Made by a program: the position numbers and the translations under genes. The notes under the pieces are model-generated. The model was not told the DNA's origin. It searched no databases and saw nothing but the letters and a program-made list of their open reading frames with translations. Of a stretch of DNA of 64,000 nt, positions 8,937 to 18,723 are shown one piece after another (position 1 is the first letter of the stretch; each line of letters opens with the position of its first letter). Source of the DNA: Alteromonas gracilis (lineage in GTDB: Bacteria; Pseudomonadota; Gammaproteobacteria; Enterobacterales; Alteromonadaceae); NCBI RefSeq assembly GCF_002993325.1, contig NZ_PVNO01000005.1, forward strand, positions 186,001 to 250,000, in the 5' to 3' direction.

Positions 8937-9679
8937 TGTCTCCACGACAAGCACAGCGCCAGCGCGGTTTTACGCTTATAGAGCTAATTTTGGTTATCAC
9001 TATTTTAGGTGTAATTAGTGTATCTGTGGCGCAGGTGATTTCTTTAAGTGCACAAATCTATATAACAGGTGCAGAGCGTACTCGCCTTGTTTCAGACGCA
9101 CGCTTTATTATTTTGCGACTGGAAAAAGAGTTACGCAATGTGGTGCCAAATTCTGTGTCATTTGACGCAAGTTTGGGGTGCCTTTCTTATTATCCGATAA
9201 AAGAAAGTGGCACCTACGTGGATGATGCGTTTAATAACCCCATGCACGTAGTCGTGTTCAATAGTCAGTTGAGTGTGAATGATACACTTGTTATATACCC
9301 GACAAATCCGCAGAGCGTGACTGATAACGGGCGAACAATAGATGCTATTGCAGATGCCGCTGCCGACCCGTCTAGCGATAATCAGTATGACCTCACACTT
9401 AGTGCACCCAATACGCAAGCTTCCCCAGGCAAACGTTTCTTTGTTCCTGAAGCGCAAGTGACAGTATGCAGAACATCTACCGCCCAAGGGGATCGTTTAA
9501 TAAGAACCCAAGGTGCTACTTCCGGCGTCCTTGGTACTAATGTGGCATCATGGAGCGCGAACGTAGTGACCGCAGGCCTGCGACAAAATGGTCTTATAGA
9601 GCTGCAAATGACCTTAGAAAGCAGTGATGATGAGCAGATATCGGTTGTACACGAGGTTCACTTCCCTAATGTGCCATAA
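8936..9679 (+). CDS. mshO: MSHA minor pilin MshO
   Basis: Prepilin-type (PulJ/GspJ-like) minor pilin. Leader MSPRQAQRQRG, then FTLIELILVITILGVISVSV. Length of 247 aa matches the larger MshO pilins. Two cysteines (LGCLSYYP and VTVCRTS) may pair. It is coupled to mshD by TAATG and its last codons overlap the mshP start. GspJ-type minor pilins sit in the tip complex of related machines; the same role here is inference. Confidence 0.86.
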   Translation: MSPRQAQRQRGFTLIELILVITILGVISVSVAQVISLSAQIYITGAERTRLVSDARFIILRLEKELRNVVPNSVSFDASLGCLSYYPIKESGTYVDDAFNNPMHVVVFNSQLSVNDTLVIYPTNPQSVTDNGRTIDAIADAAADPSSDNQYDLTLSAPNTQASPGKRFFVPEAQVTVCRTSTAQGDRLIRTQGATSGVLGTNVASWSANVVTAGLRQNGLIELQMTLESSDDEQISVVHEVHFPNVP

Positions 9680-10157
9680 AAAAACGCGACCAAACGTCAG
9701 TCATAGCAAAAAACTACGCCCTGTCGGTCTATGTAGGTCGCCAGCTCGGCAAAAAGGTTCTACAACTATTGTAGCTATTATTATCAGTATTGTGCTTTTA
9801 GGGCTTGGTATTGCGCTGTCTAATCAAATTTCATCCAACATCCGCCAGCAATCCATTGAATATTATGGCGCCCGGGCTTATCTGGCGGCACAAAGCGGAA
9901 TGGAAGTTGCGATTTCAAGACTAATTAATGGTAATAACCCAGCATGTGCTGCCATCACGCAACCTGTAATTATCAGTGCAGCAAACGTGCAGAATTGTGT
10001 TATTACACTCTCTTGTGAGGTAGAGACCGAGGTTGAAGAGCCTGAAGTGGCCGCCGGTGAAATTAGGGTTTATGCGTTAGGGGCTGAAGCGCAGTGCAGT
10101 GTAGGCCAACTTGAAACCTCAAAACGCGTGCTTGTTGAAGTAAGGCAGGAAGAATAA
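9669..10157 (+). CDS. mshP: MSHA biogenesis protein MshP
   Basis: PilX-like small membrane protein of the minor pilin group. I chose the ATG at 9669, inside the last codons of mshO, giving 162 aa; a start at 9624 would extend far into mshO. After a basic head, one membrane segment follows KGSTTIVAIIISIVLLGLG (about residues 33-55), with the family pattern of no canonical +5 Glu. Mature part contains RAYLAAQSGMEVAISRL, typical of PilX/MshP. Coupled to mshQ by TAATG. Confidence 0.84.
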   Translation: MCHKKTRPNVSHSKKLRPVGLCRSPARQKGSTTIVAIIISIVLLGLGIALSNQISSNIRQQSIEYYGARAYLAAQSGMEVAISRLINGNNPACAAITQPVIISAANVQNCVITLSCEVETEVEEPEVAAGEIRVYALGAEAQCSVGQLETSKRVLVEVRQEE

Positions 10158-13100
10158 TGACATACCATATATCCCTTATTCGAGCCCTATTATTGGTGGG
10201 GCTATCTGTATTGGTACTGCCGGTGCTTGCCGTACCTCAAATTGAAGGCAGGTTCATCGAACTTCAAAATACCTATAACAAAGCAGAATGGACCACAATT
10301 AGTTTTTCGCAGGTTTACGATGAGCCGCCAGCCGTATTTATGCTCTCAACAAACCAAGGTGATAACCCTGCTATAGTCAAAATTCGCAACGTCACCAGAA
10401 CGGGTTTTGAAGCATTGCCGCTTGAGCCCTCTGGTGAAGATGGCCCCCATATCACAATGGGTGGCCATTATTTAGCCATAGCCTACGGCGTTCACGAATT
10501 CCCTGGCGGCGACATTGTTGAGGTAGGAAAAATGGAGCTGGATGCTACTACCATCCAAGCTTCTACTAACTCACCTTGGTATATTCCAACAGGGACATTA
10601 GTACCTGGTACTGAAGATGCGCGATACGCGCAAGTACCGTTACAGACAGACTTTGGTGAGCAGCCCGTATTCTTCCATTCCATTCAAACTGTTAATAACC
10701 AAGTAGACGTAAATGGAAAGAAACCTCCCAATGAATATTTACTGCCATTTCTCACCATTGCAGCAAAATATGAAGCGCCTTCCTACTACATCGCCTTGGA
10801 AGCATCAGAAACAGATTATGAACCTGTAACACGACCCGAAACCGTTGCTTATATGGCTACCACGGAAGGGTTTGACCGTAGGTTTTTCGATGACAACGGT
10901 ATAGAAGTAGTCTGGGAAGCTGACTTTGCAGACGTACGCATTCAAGGGTGGAGTGACGGCTGTTTTCGAAATAACTTTAAAAATAATTATACGCAAACGC
11001 CTTTAGTAGCTGCAAGTAAGATTAGCCGCAACGGTCAAGACGGAGGCTGGCTGCGCAGTTGTCAGGTCAATAAAAATAGATTGGGGCTTCGCGTTGATGA
11101 AGATCGAAGTTTAGATTCAGAACGTAATCACGCCGAAGAAGAGGCCAGTATTCTGGCCATGACATCAGAGTTTGTTTTTAGTGGTGAAGTGCCAAGTTGT
11201 GACGTGGCATTTCCTGGCGCGGTAGCAGCATTTGGCGGCTCGGCAATTAGTCTTCCCGCTAATAGCCGTATTATCGATGAAAACAGAGGCGTACTAAGCG
11301 CAACTCAGTTAATCCCCGGAGGGACAGCTGGCACCGTTGATTACCCTAAATGTGGAGAGCCGGGAGTCGACTGTACCGTAAATAACACCGACTCACTGAC
11401 TGAGTCACAGGCTAGAGCAATACCTAGTATTACTGTTGATGATAGCGGTCCCGAAATAACTGCGGGTAATCTAGCGGGGAATTACTACTTCAACAGGCAG
11501 AATGTGCTGATGGCAGCTGGAAACTATAACGTTGTTGCCCCAACGCGCATTTATATTTCCGATCCAGGTACAAATCCAATCGGCGAGCCAACCAGATTCA
11601 TTATGGCTAATGCCAACGTTACCGTTGCTGATGGCGCCTATTTAGCTATTTATGTAGATGGTGACGTCCTCATTGATGGCTCCAATCCCAAAGCGTTAGT
11701 TATTGCCAAAGGCACGATAACGTTTGCTAACGTAGGTGATGAAACCGTTGTTGGGCGATTTAACGCCGGCGGGGGGATTGGATCTATTTCTTCACCTACG
11801 GTAAATATTCCTGCACCTCTTAAAGTAACTGCGAACGAAGTACCCAATAATATCCCCGGCATATGCGGCCGTGAGGTAATCGAAGTACTTAATCACTATC
11901 GCTATGAGTTAGCGGACAACAAGGGAAGTAGCTGTGCGGCTAAACAGATAACGCTTAAAGCCTGTGCAGATGTGAATTGCGATCTCCTCTACTCTCAGCC
12001 TTCAACGGTTAATCTGTCGCCGCAAAACAATGCTAATTTTCAGTGGAGCGGAAACGATGTCGTCTCGTTTACTGGACAAGTTTCGTTAGCCCTAGACAGC
12101 TTGGGAGGAAACGATACAAAACTTGCAACACTAGGAGAAACGCCATCATCTCAGCTTCGCTGCTTTATTGGCGGAAAAGAAGTGGGTATTGAAGGGTGCA
12201 AGGTTAATTTTGAAGACGATGGCTTAGTATTTAAAAATCTTTCTGACGACAACACAACCATAGTCACCCAACTATCGGGCAAGCCATCTGACCAAGGTTT
12301 TAACAGTAAAACTTACGCTGTGGAGGCGTGTGGCAATTCCGAACTCTTAAAAAATAAAGTTGTGGATGTTGACCTTAATTACAATTGCGCAAGTGCTAGC
12401 AATTGCTCGAACAAACTAGCGCTAATTAATAACAGCAATACATATCAATTGGGGCTGTCTGCAGAGACATTCGCGCTGCAGTTCGATGCAAACTCTCGCG
12501 CTGAGTTTACGTTGCAGTATCCTGACGCGGGTGAATTGTCGCTTACGGGAACCATCACTGACAGAACAGCAATATCTGGGTCTTCAAATATCTTCACAGT
12601 TCGCCCTTTCGGTTTCGCAATGGACATTTTAAATGACAGTGGCACCAGTACTAATGCCAACGGATATGCGACTAACGCGGATGGCTCACTGCTGAAGCGC
12701 ACGGGAGAAAACTTTGTACTAGGTCTTCGCACTGTGCAGTGGGTTGATGGCGAAGACAGCAATAACGACGGTATACCAGATAACTTCGCAGAGTTAGCTA
12801 ATAACAACATAGCCGAGCATTATTCAGGGAGTGTTACTCTGACCCCTCAACAAATCTTGCCAGCAGGTGGGACAGCAGGTTCATTAAGCGCCACTGCCGT
12901 TAATTTTGATAACGAGGGTCAAGTTAGCTTGGCTCTAAATTACGATGAGGTTGGTACTATATCTATCGCTGCGCAAAGTACGTATTTAACAAACTCTACC
13001 GTGCTTGGCGAGGTAAACAATGTGGGCAGGTTTGCGCCCTCTAATTTTGCACTGACGGGAAATGTAGTGGCGGCGTGTACGGCGAATGATGCGTTCAACT

Positions 13101-13882
13101 ACTTTGGTCAGCCAATAAGCGAAGTGAGCTTCTCTCTTACTGCTCTTAACCAAAATGGCAGCCGCACGGTAAATTACTACGATGGCTTCGACAAACTAAC
13201 AAGCGTTGGGCTGCAAGTTGAACATGACGGAAGTTTGCTGGACCGTTTAGAAAACATAAACGCGATAGGGTGGCCCCAAAGCGGAGCGACAGGGCAAATT
13301 AGCTTTTCAGACAATGATATAGCATTTAGTCGATTAGGCAGCGCAGCGCTCGATGGCGCATATATTGATGCTGCTATTGTGCTGGTGGCAGATAGCGGAC
13401 AAATAGAAGGCGCAAACTTTAATGGGCTTTCTTGCGGTGGTTCATGTGTCGACGATTTCGGAGGCGCAATCAGTTTCGCGTATGGCCGAGCCACGTTGAT
13501 AAACAACTATGGCGGAGCAGATGAAGCGTTGTTACTGCCGCTTCGCACTCAATATTGGGACGGTCAAACGTGGCGAATAAACGCTAATGATAGCTGTACT
13601 GATTTTGAGCACGCTAACATTACCGACGCCTCCGGTGAGCTGATTTCGTCTGAAGACGGAACCCTAAATGAAGGTGCGTATACTACCGGCGAAGGTATGC
13701 GTTTATCGTCGCCAAACGGCGCTGGTAACTATCCGGTAAGTTATACCCCAGATCCATGGTTACTGTGGGATTGGGATGGCGATGGTGAAGCTGATAATCC
13801 TCCTAGCGCAACGCTAACTTACGGTGTTTATCGAGGAAACGACAATATCATTTACAAAAGAGAGCAAATCAATAACGAATAA
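10157..13882 (+). CDS. mshQ: MSHA large adhesin-like protein MshQ (DUF6701)
   Basis: Large exported protein (1241 aa) closing the msh operon, thought to be the pilus-associated or tip protein; its exact function is not established. A signal peptide covers about residues 1-26 (ending VLAVP). The first ~200 residues, with repeated aromatic and VFFHSIQTVNN patterns, resemble H-type lectin folds; this is my reading and needs a profile search. A middle section has a beta-helix-like run around 480-540. The C-terminal ~500 residues match the DUF6701 pattern, with YGRATLINNYGGADEALLLP, LRTQYWDGQTW and a final WLLWDWDGDGEADNPP. Many cysteines suggest a disulfide-stabilised surface protein. Confidence 0.85.
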   Translation: MTYHISLIRALLLVGLSVLVLPVLAVPQIEGRFIELQNTYNKAEWTTISFSQVYDEPPAVFMLSTNQGDNPAIVKIRNVTRTGFEALPLEPSGEDGPHITMGGHYLAIAYGVHEFPGGDIVEVGKMELDATTIQASTNSPWYIPTGTLVPGTEDARYAQVPLQTDFGEQPVFFHSIQTVNNQVDVNGKKPPNEYLLPFLTIAAKYEAPSYYIALEASETDYEPVTRPETVAYMATTEGFDRRFFDDNGIEVVWEADFADVRIQGWSDGCFRNNFKNNYTQTPLVAASKISRNGQDGGWLRSCQVNKNRLGLRVDEDRSLDSERNHAEEEASILAMTSEFVFSGEVPSCDVAFPGAVAAFGGSAISLPANSRIIDENRGVLSATQLIPGGTAGTVDYPKCGEPGVDCTVNNTDSLTESQARAIPSITVDDSGPEITAGNLAGNYYFNRQNVLMAAGNYNVVAPTRIYISDPGTNPIGEPTRFIMANANVTVADGAYLAIYVDGDVLIDGSNPKALVIAKGTITFANVGDETVVGRFNAGGGIGSISSPTVNIPAPLKVTANEVPNNIPGICGREVIEVLNHYRYELADNKGSSCAAKQITLKACADVNCDLLYSQPSTVNLSPQNNANFQWSGNDVVSFTGQVSLALDSLGGNDTKLATLGETPSSQLRCFIGGKEVGIEGCKVNFEDDGLVFKNLSDDNTTIVTQLSGKPSDQGFNSKTYAVEACGNSELLKNKVVDVDLNYNCASASNCSNKLALINNSNTYQLGLSAETFALQFDANSRAEFTLQYPDAGELSLTGTITDRTAISGSSNIFTVRPFGFAMDILNDSGTSTNANGYATNADGSLLKRTGENFVLGLRTVQWVDGEDSNNDGIPDNFAELANNNIAEHYSGSVTLTPQQILPAGGTAGSLSATAVNFDNEGQVSLALNYDEVGTISIAAQSTYLTNSTVLGEVNNVGRFAPSNFALTGNVVAACTANDAFNYFGQPISEVSFSLTALNQNGSRTVNYYDGFDKLTSVGLQVEHDGSLLDRLENINAIGWPQSGATGQISFSDNDIAFSRLGSAALDGAYIDAAIVLVADSGQIEGANFNGLSCGGSCVDDFGGAISFAYGRATLINNYGGADEALLLPLRTQYWDGQTWRINANDSCTDFEHANITDASGELISSEDGTLNEGAYTTGEGMRLSSPNGAGNYPVSYTPDPWLLWDWDGDGEADNPPSATLTYGVYRGNDNIIYKREQINNE

Positions 13883-15209
<1,327 letters not shown>

Positions 15210-15216
15210 ACAGGAA

Positions 15217-15242
15217 AGGCAACCGTAAGGTTGCCTTATTTG
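15217..15242 (+). terminator. Hairpin between mreB and mreC
   Basis: AGGCAACC-GTAA-GGTTGCCT gives a perfect 8-bp stem with a four-base loop, followed by TATTTGT. The T-run is poor, so this may be a partial terminator that lowers mreCD expression relative to mreB, or an mRNA stabiliser. Confidence 0.5.
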
Positions 15243-15246
15243 TATC

Positions 15247-16137
15247 ATGGATACTATTTTTACTCGTGGGCCCTCTTTAAATATCAGATTAACACTGGCG
15301 CTTGTTTTGTCAGTGACGCTGATATTTGTCGATCATAAATTAGATGGCTTTAAATCGACGCGAGTTTATCTGAACTCTTTAATGAGCCCCCTTCAGTATA
15401 TCGCTAACCTTCCTGGCCTTTTACTTAGCGAAAGCGCTCAGCGTCTTACGTCTCAAGAACAGCTCTTGGCTGAAAATCAAAAACTCAATAACCAGCTGTT
15501 GCTGATGAGTGAGAAGCTACAGCAATTCGATGTTATTTCCAAAGAAAATGCCCAGCTTCGTGAGTTATTACAAGCGCCAGTGAGAGAGACCTCGCGAAAA
15601 ATGGTCGCCGAGCTTATGGCTGTAGATAAAAACCCTTACAGCCAGCAAGTGGTGATAAACAAAGGGGCCATAGATGGCGTTTACCTATCTCAACCAGTGC
15701 TTGATGACAAGGGTGTTGTGGGCCAAGTAATGGAAGTAGGATCGACAAACAGTCGTGTTTTACTTATCGCCGATGTAACCCACGCCATCCCCGTGCGCTC
15801 TCTTCGCAACGACATCCGCTTTATCGCGACGGGAAGCGGTGCCCTCAATGAACTCTTTCTTGAGCATGTTCCCCACAGCGTTGATATACAAGAAGGCGAT
15901 ACGCTTATCTCTTCCGGCTTGGGAAACGTTTTTCCTGAAGGATATCCTGTGGCAAAAGTCACGCAAGTTGTGCGCGATGAAAGCCGGCCTTTTGCCCGGG
16001 TTATCGTTAAGCCTTTGGCTAATTTAGACAGGCTTCGTCACCTTCTTCTTCTTTGGCAAAATAAGCCGGATGAAGATGAATCGGAACCCGAAGTGGATGA
16101 TGTAATCGATAACGAGGAGAAAGCGTCCGATGCGTAA
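15247..16137 (+). CDS. mreC: Rod-shape protein MreC
   Basis: Bitopic protein of the elongasome that links MreB to the periplasmic wall synthases. Start MDTIFTRGPSLNIRL fits the family. A membrane segment spans about residues 15-31, then a coiled coil at about 70-110 (LAENQKLNNQLLLMSEKLQQ), then the beta-barrel MreC core. The C-terminus after 275 is acidic (DEDESEPEVDD), a common variable tail. It overlaps mreD by eight bases. Confidence 0.96.
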   Translation: MDTIFTRGPSLNIRLTLALVLSVTLIFVDHKLDGFKSTRVYLNSLMSPLQYIANLPGLLLSESAQRLTSQEQLLAENQKLNNQLLLMSEKLQQFDVISKENAQLRELLQAPVRETSRKMVAELMAVDKNPYSQQVVINKGAIDGVYLSQPVLDDKGVVGQVMEVGSTNSRVLLIADVTHAIPVRSLRNDIRFIATGSGALNELFLEHVPHSVDIQEGDTLISSGLGNVFPEGYPVAKVTQVVRDESRPFARVIVKPLANLDRLRHLLLLWQNKPDEDESEPEVDDVIDNEEKASDA

Positions 16138-16606
16138 ACGTAACCTCGTTATTTGGCTAAGCATTCTGGTTGCACTGGTTCTTCAAATTGTACCTTTACC
16201 TTCGCAGGTTGACGTGTATCGCCCTGATTGGGTATTGGTCGTGCTAGCCTATTGGAGCATGGCGCTGCCTCATAGAGTTAATGTTGGTGTTGCCTTTCTA
16301 ACAGGGGTGGCAATGGACGTGTTAGTCGGCACAACGCTTGGGATTCACAGTTTAGGGTTGAGCCTTAGCGTGTACATATTGGCGGCAAACTATCAACGCT
16401 TACGCAACTACTCCGTGTGGCAGCAAGCGATAATTATTGGTCTTATGTCGTCGCTTTATCACCTCATGACGTTTTGGGTTCAGCACCTTTTAACCGATAT
16501 TTATTTTCAGGTGGATTATTTGTGGCCAGTTTTAACGTCTATGGTGCTATGGCCCTGGGTATTTTGGCTGCTAAGACGTACCCGAAGACAGTTTTCTATA
16601 TCCTAA
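16130..16606 (+). CDS. mreD: Rod-shape membrane protein MreD
   Basis: Small polytopic membrane protein of the elongasome. Five hydrophobic segments are visible in 158 aa, beginning with LVIWLSILVALVLQIVPLP, and the family pattern PDWVLVVLAYWSMALPHR is present at about residues 30-47. It starts within the last codons of mreC and is 36 bases ahead of maf. Confidence 0.94.
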   Translation: MRKRNLVIWLSILVALVLQIVPLPSQVDVYRPDWVLVVLAYWSMALPHRVNVGVAFLTGVAMDVLVGTTLGIHSLGLSLSVYILAANYQRLRNYSVWQQAIIIGLMSSLYHLMTFWVQHLLTDIYFQVDYLWPVLTSMVLWPWVFWLLRRTRRQFSIS

Positions 16607-16642
16607 TCCACCCCTCTTTTTGCTTTAACCAAAGGTAAGTCA

Positions 16643-17233
16643 ATGACTAAATCGGTAGTATTAGCGTCAGCATCACCAAGACGCACCGCGTTGCTCAAGC
16701 AGATGAACATTGCGCACACAATACATCCTGCCGATATTGACGAGTCGCCGCGCCTCAATGAAACACCGCAAGCGCTCGTTACACGCCTTGCAGCAGAAAA
16801 GGCGCAAGCCGTTAAAGCTCAGCTAGAAACGCAGCATTCTATGACCGCAGATACCGTCATCCTAGCAAGCGATACGCTAATTGCATTTGAGGGGCAAAGC
16901 GTTGGGAAACCAATTGATAAAGCCGACTCTAAAAAAATACTGAGAATGCTTTCTGGAAAGCAGCACGAGGTGTTAACAGCTATCAGCGCATTGAGTGATT
17001 CGCGCCAACAGACCCAAGTTATCACCACCGCTGTGACTTTTGCAGCATTGACGGATGAGCAAATTGACGCATACTGGGAGACAGGAGAACCTGCTGATAA
17101 AGCAGGGAGTTACGCTATTCAAGGTATTGGTGGAGAATTTGTGGTGTCAATTAATGGCAGTGCAAGTGCTGTAATAGGTTTACCCCTTTATGAAACCCGC
17201 CAATTACTCAATGCATTTGGAGTTGTGTCGTGA
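16643..17233 (+). CDS. maf: Maf-family nucleotide pyrophosphatase (YhdE type)
   Basis: House-cleaning enzyme that hydrolyses dTTP/UTP and modified analogues to the monophosphates. The signature LASASPRRTALLKQ is at residues 7-20; ASDTLIAFEGQSVGKP and the later GSYAIQGIGG, near residue 155, are the other conserved Maf blocks. Length of 196 aa is normal. Its TGA overlaps the rng GTG by four bases. The order mreD-maf-rng is the same as in E. coli and supports the YhdE rather than YceF subfamily. Confidence 0.92.
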   Translation: MTKSVVLASASPRRTALLKQMNIAHTIHPADIDESPRLNETPQALVTRLAAEKAQAVKAQLETQHSMTADTVILASDTLIAFEGQSVGKPIDKADSKKILRMLSGKQHEVLTAISALSDSRQQTQVITTAVTFAALTDEQIDAYWETGEPADKAGSYAIQGIGGEFVVSINGSASAVIGLPLYETRQLLNAFGVVS

Positions 17234-18696
17234 GTGCTGAACTGCTTATTAATGTTACACCATCAGAGTCACGGGTTGCGCTGATTGAAAACGGAATATT
17301 GCAAGAGATACACGTCGAGCGTCACACTAAACGCGGGCTGGTTGGCAATATCTATCGCGGTAAAGTAAGCCGTGTATTGCCCGGTATGCAAGCAGCTTTT
17401 GTTGATATCGGCCTAGAGAAAGCGGCCTTTTTACACGCGTCGGACATAGTCATTCACAACGAAATTGCAGAGGAAGTCTCGGCAAGCCATATTCAAAAAC
17501 AAGACATTCGCGAGTTGGTGCGAGATGGTCAAGATATTGTGGTTCAGGTGGTAAAGGACCCAATTGGCACTAAAGGTGCGCGCTTAACAACAGACATTAC
17601 TATCCCAAGTCGCTATCTTGTATTTATGCCTTCAGTTACCCATGTAGGCGTATCTCAACGCATCGAAGAAGAAGTCGAAAGAGAGCGCTTGAAGTCGTTG
17701 GTGCAAGAGTTTTGTGATGAAAACGGTGGTTTTATTTTGCGCACCGCCGCAGAGGGTGTAGGCAAAAATGAACTGCAGTCAGACGCCGCGTTCTTGCGAA
17801 GACTCTGGGATAAAATTCAGTCTCGCATGAAAAAACGCAAATCTAATGTGCTTTATGAAGATTTACCGCTTGCACGGCGCGTATTGCGTGACTTTGTAGG
17901 CACAGAACTCGATAGAATACGCATAGACTCAAAGTTATCGTTCCAAGAACTCTTTCAGTTCACCAAAGAATATGTGCCTGAAATGAACGGCAAGCTTGAG
18001 TACTACACCGGCGATAGACCTATCTTTGATCTATACGATGTTGAAAATGAAGCGCAGCGCGCGCTTGAACGTCGGGTTGACTTGAAATCTGGTGGTTACC
18101 TCATCATCGACCAAACCGAAGCTATGACCACCATAGACATAAATACTGGCGCCTTTGTTGGGCACCGTAATTTAGAAGAAACCATATTTAATACCAATAC
18201 TGAAGCGACGCAAGCAATAGCTCGTCAACTAAGATTGCGTAATCTTGGCGGTATGATCCTTATCGACTTTATCGATATGATTGAACCAGATCATAAACGA
18301 CGTGTCTTACATTCATTAGAGGTAGCGACTAACAAGGACAGAGCCAAAATTAACATTCACGGTTTTACCGCGTTGGGGTTAATTGAAATGACCCGTAAAC
18401 GCACCCGTGAAAGCATTGAGCATATTCTCTGTGGCGAGTGCCCTGTGTGTAAAGGGCGTGGCACAGTGAAAACTATTGAAACCATTTGTTTTGAAATAAT
18501 GCGTGAAATAGTGCGGGTTAACCGCGCCTATGACGCTGATAAATTTGTGGTTTATGCGTCTCCCAAAGTAGCAGAAGCGCTAATGGGGGAGGAGTCTCAT
18601 ATGCTGGCCGAACTCGAAGTATTTGTATCTAAGCAGATTAAGGTACAAACAGAAACACTGTACAACCAGGATAAGTACGACGTCGTCATGATGTAA
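17230..18696 (+). CDS. rng: Ribonuclease G
   Basis: Endoribonuclease that matures the 5' end of 16S rRNA and helps turn over mRNA. GTG start overlaps the maf stop. An S1-type RNA-binding domain lies at about residues 38-120 (GNIYRGKVSRVLPGMQAAFVD); the RNase E/G catalytic block includes TIDINTGAFVG near residue 300 and LIDFIDM near 345, which carry the metal-binding aspartates; the CGECPVCKGRG zinc link is near 403. Length of 488 aa is one residue shorter than E. coli RNase G. Confidence 0.97.
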   Translation: MSAELLINVTPSESRVALIENGILQEIHVERHTKRGLVGNIYRGKVSRVLPGMQAAFVDIGLEKAAFLHASDIVIHNEIAEEVSASHIQKQDIRELVRDGQDIVVQVVKDPIGTKGARLTTDITIPSRYLVFMPSVTHVGVSQRIEEEVERERLKSLVQEFCDENGGFILRTAAEGVGKNELQSDAAFLRRLWDKIQSRMKKRKSNVLYEDLPLARRVLRDFVGTELDRIRIDSKLSFQELFQFTKEYVPEMNGKLEYYTGDRPIFDLYDVENEAQRALERRVDLKSGGYLIIDQTEAMTTIDINTGAFVGHRNLEETIFNTNTEATQAIARQLRLRNLGGMILIDFIDMIEPDHKRRVLHSLEVATNKDRAKINIHGFTALGLIEMTRKRTRESIEHILCGECPVCKGRGTVKTIETICFEIMREIVRVNRAYDADKFVVYASPKVAEALMGEESHMLAELEVFVSKQIKVQTETLYNQDKYDVVMM

Positions 18697-18723
18697 TGCA
18701 TTAACGTTATACAAAGGCAAAAT

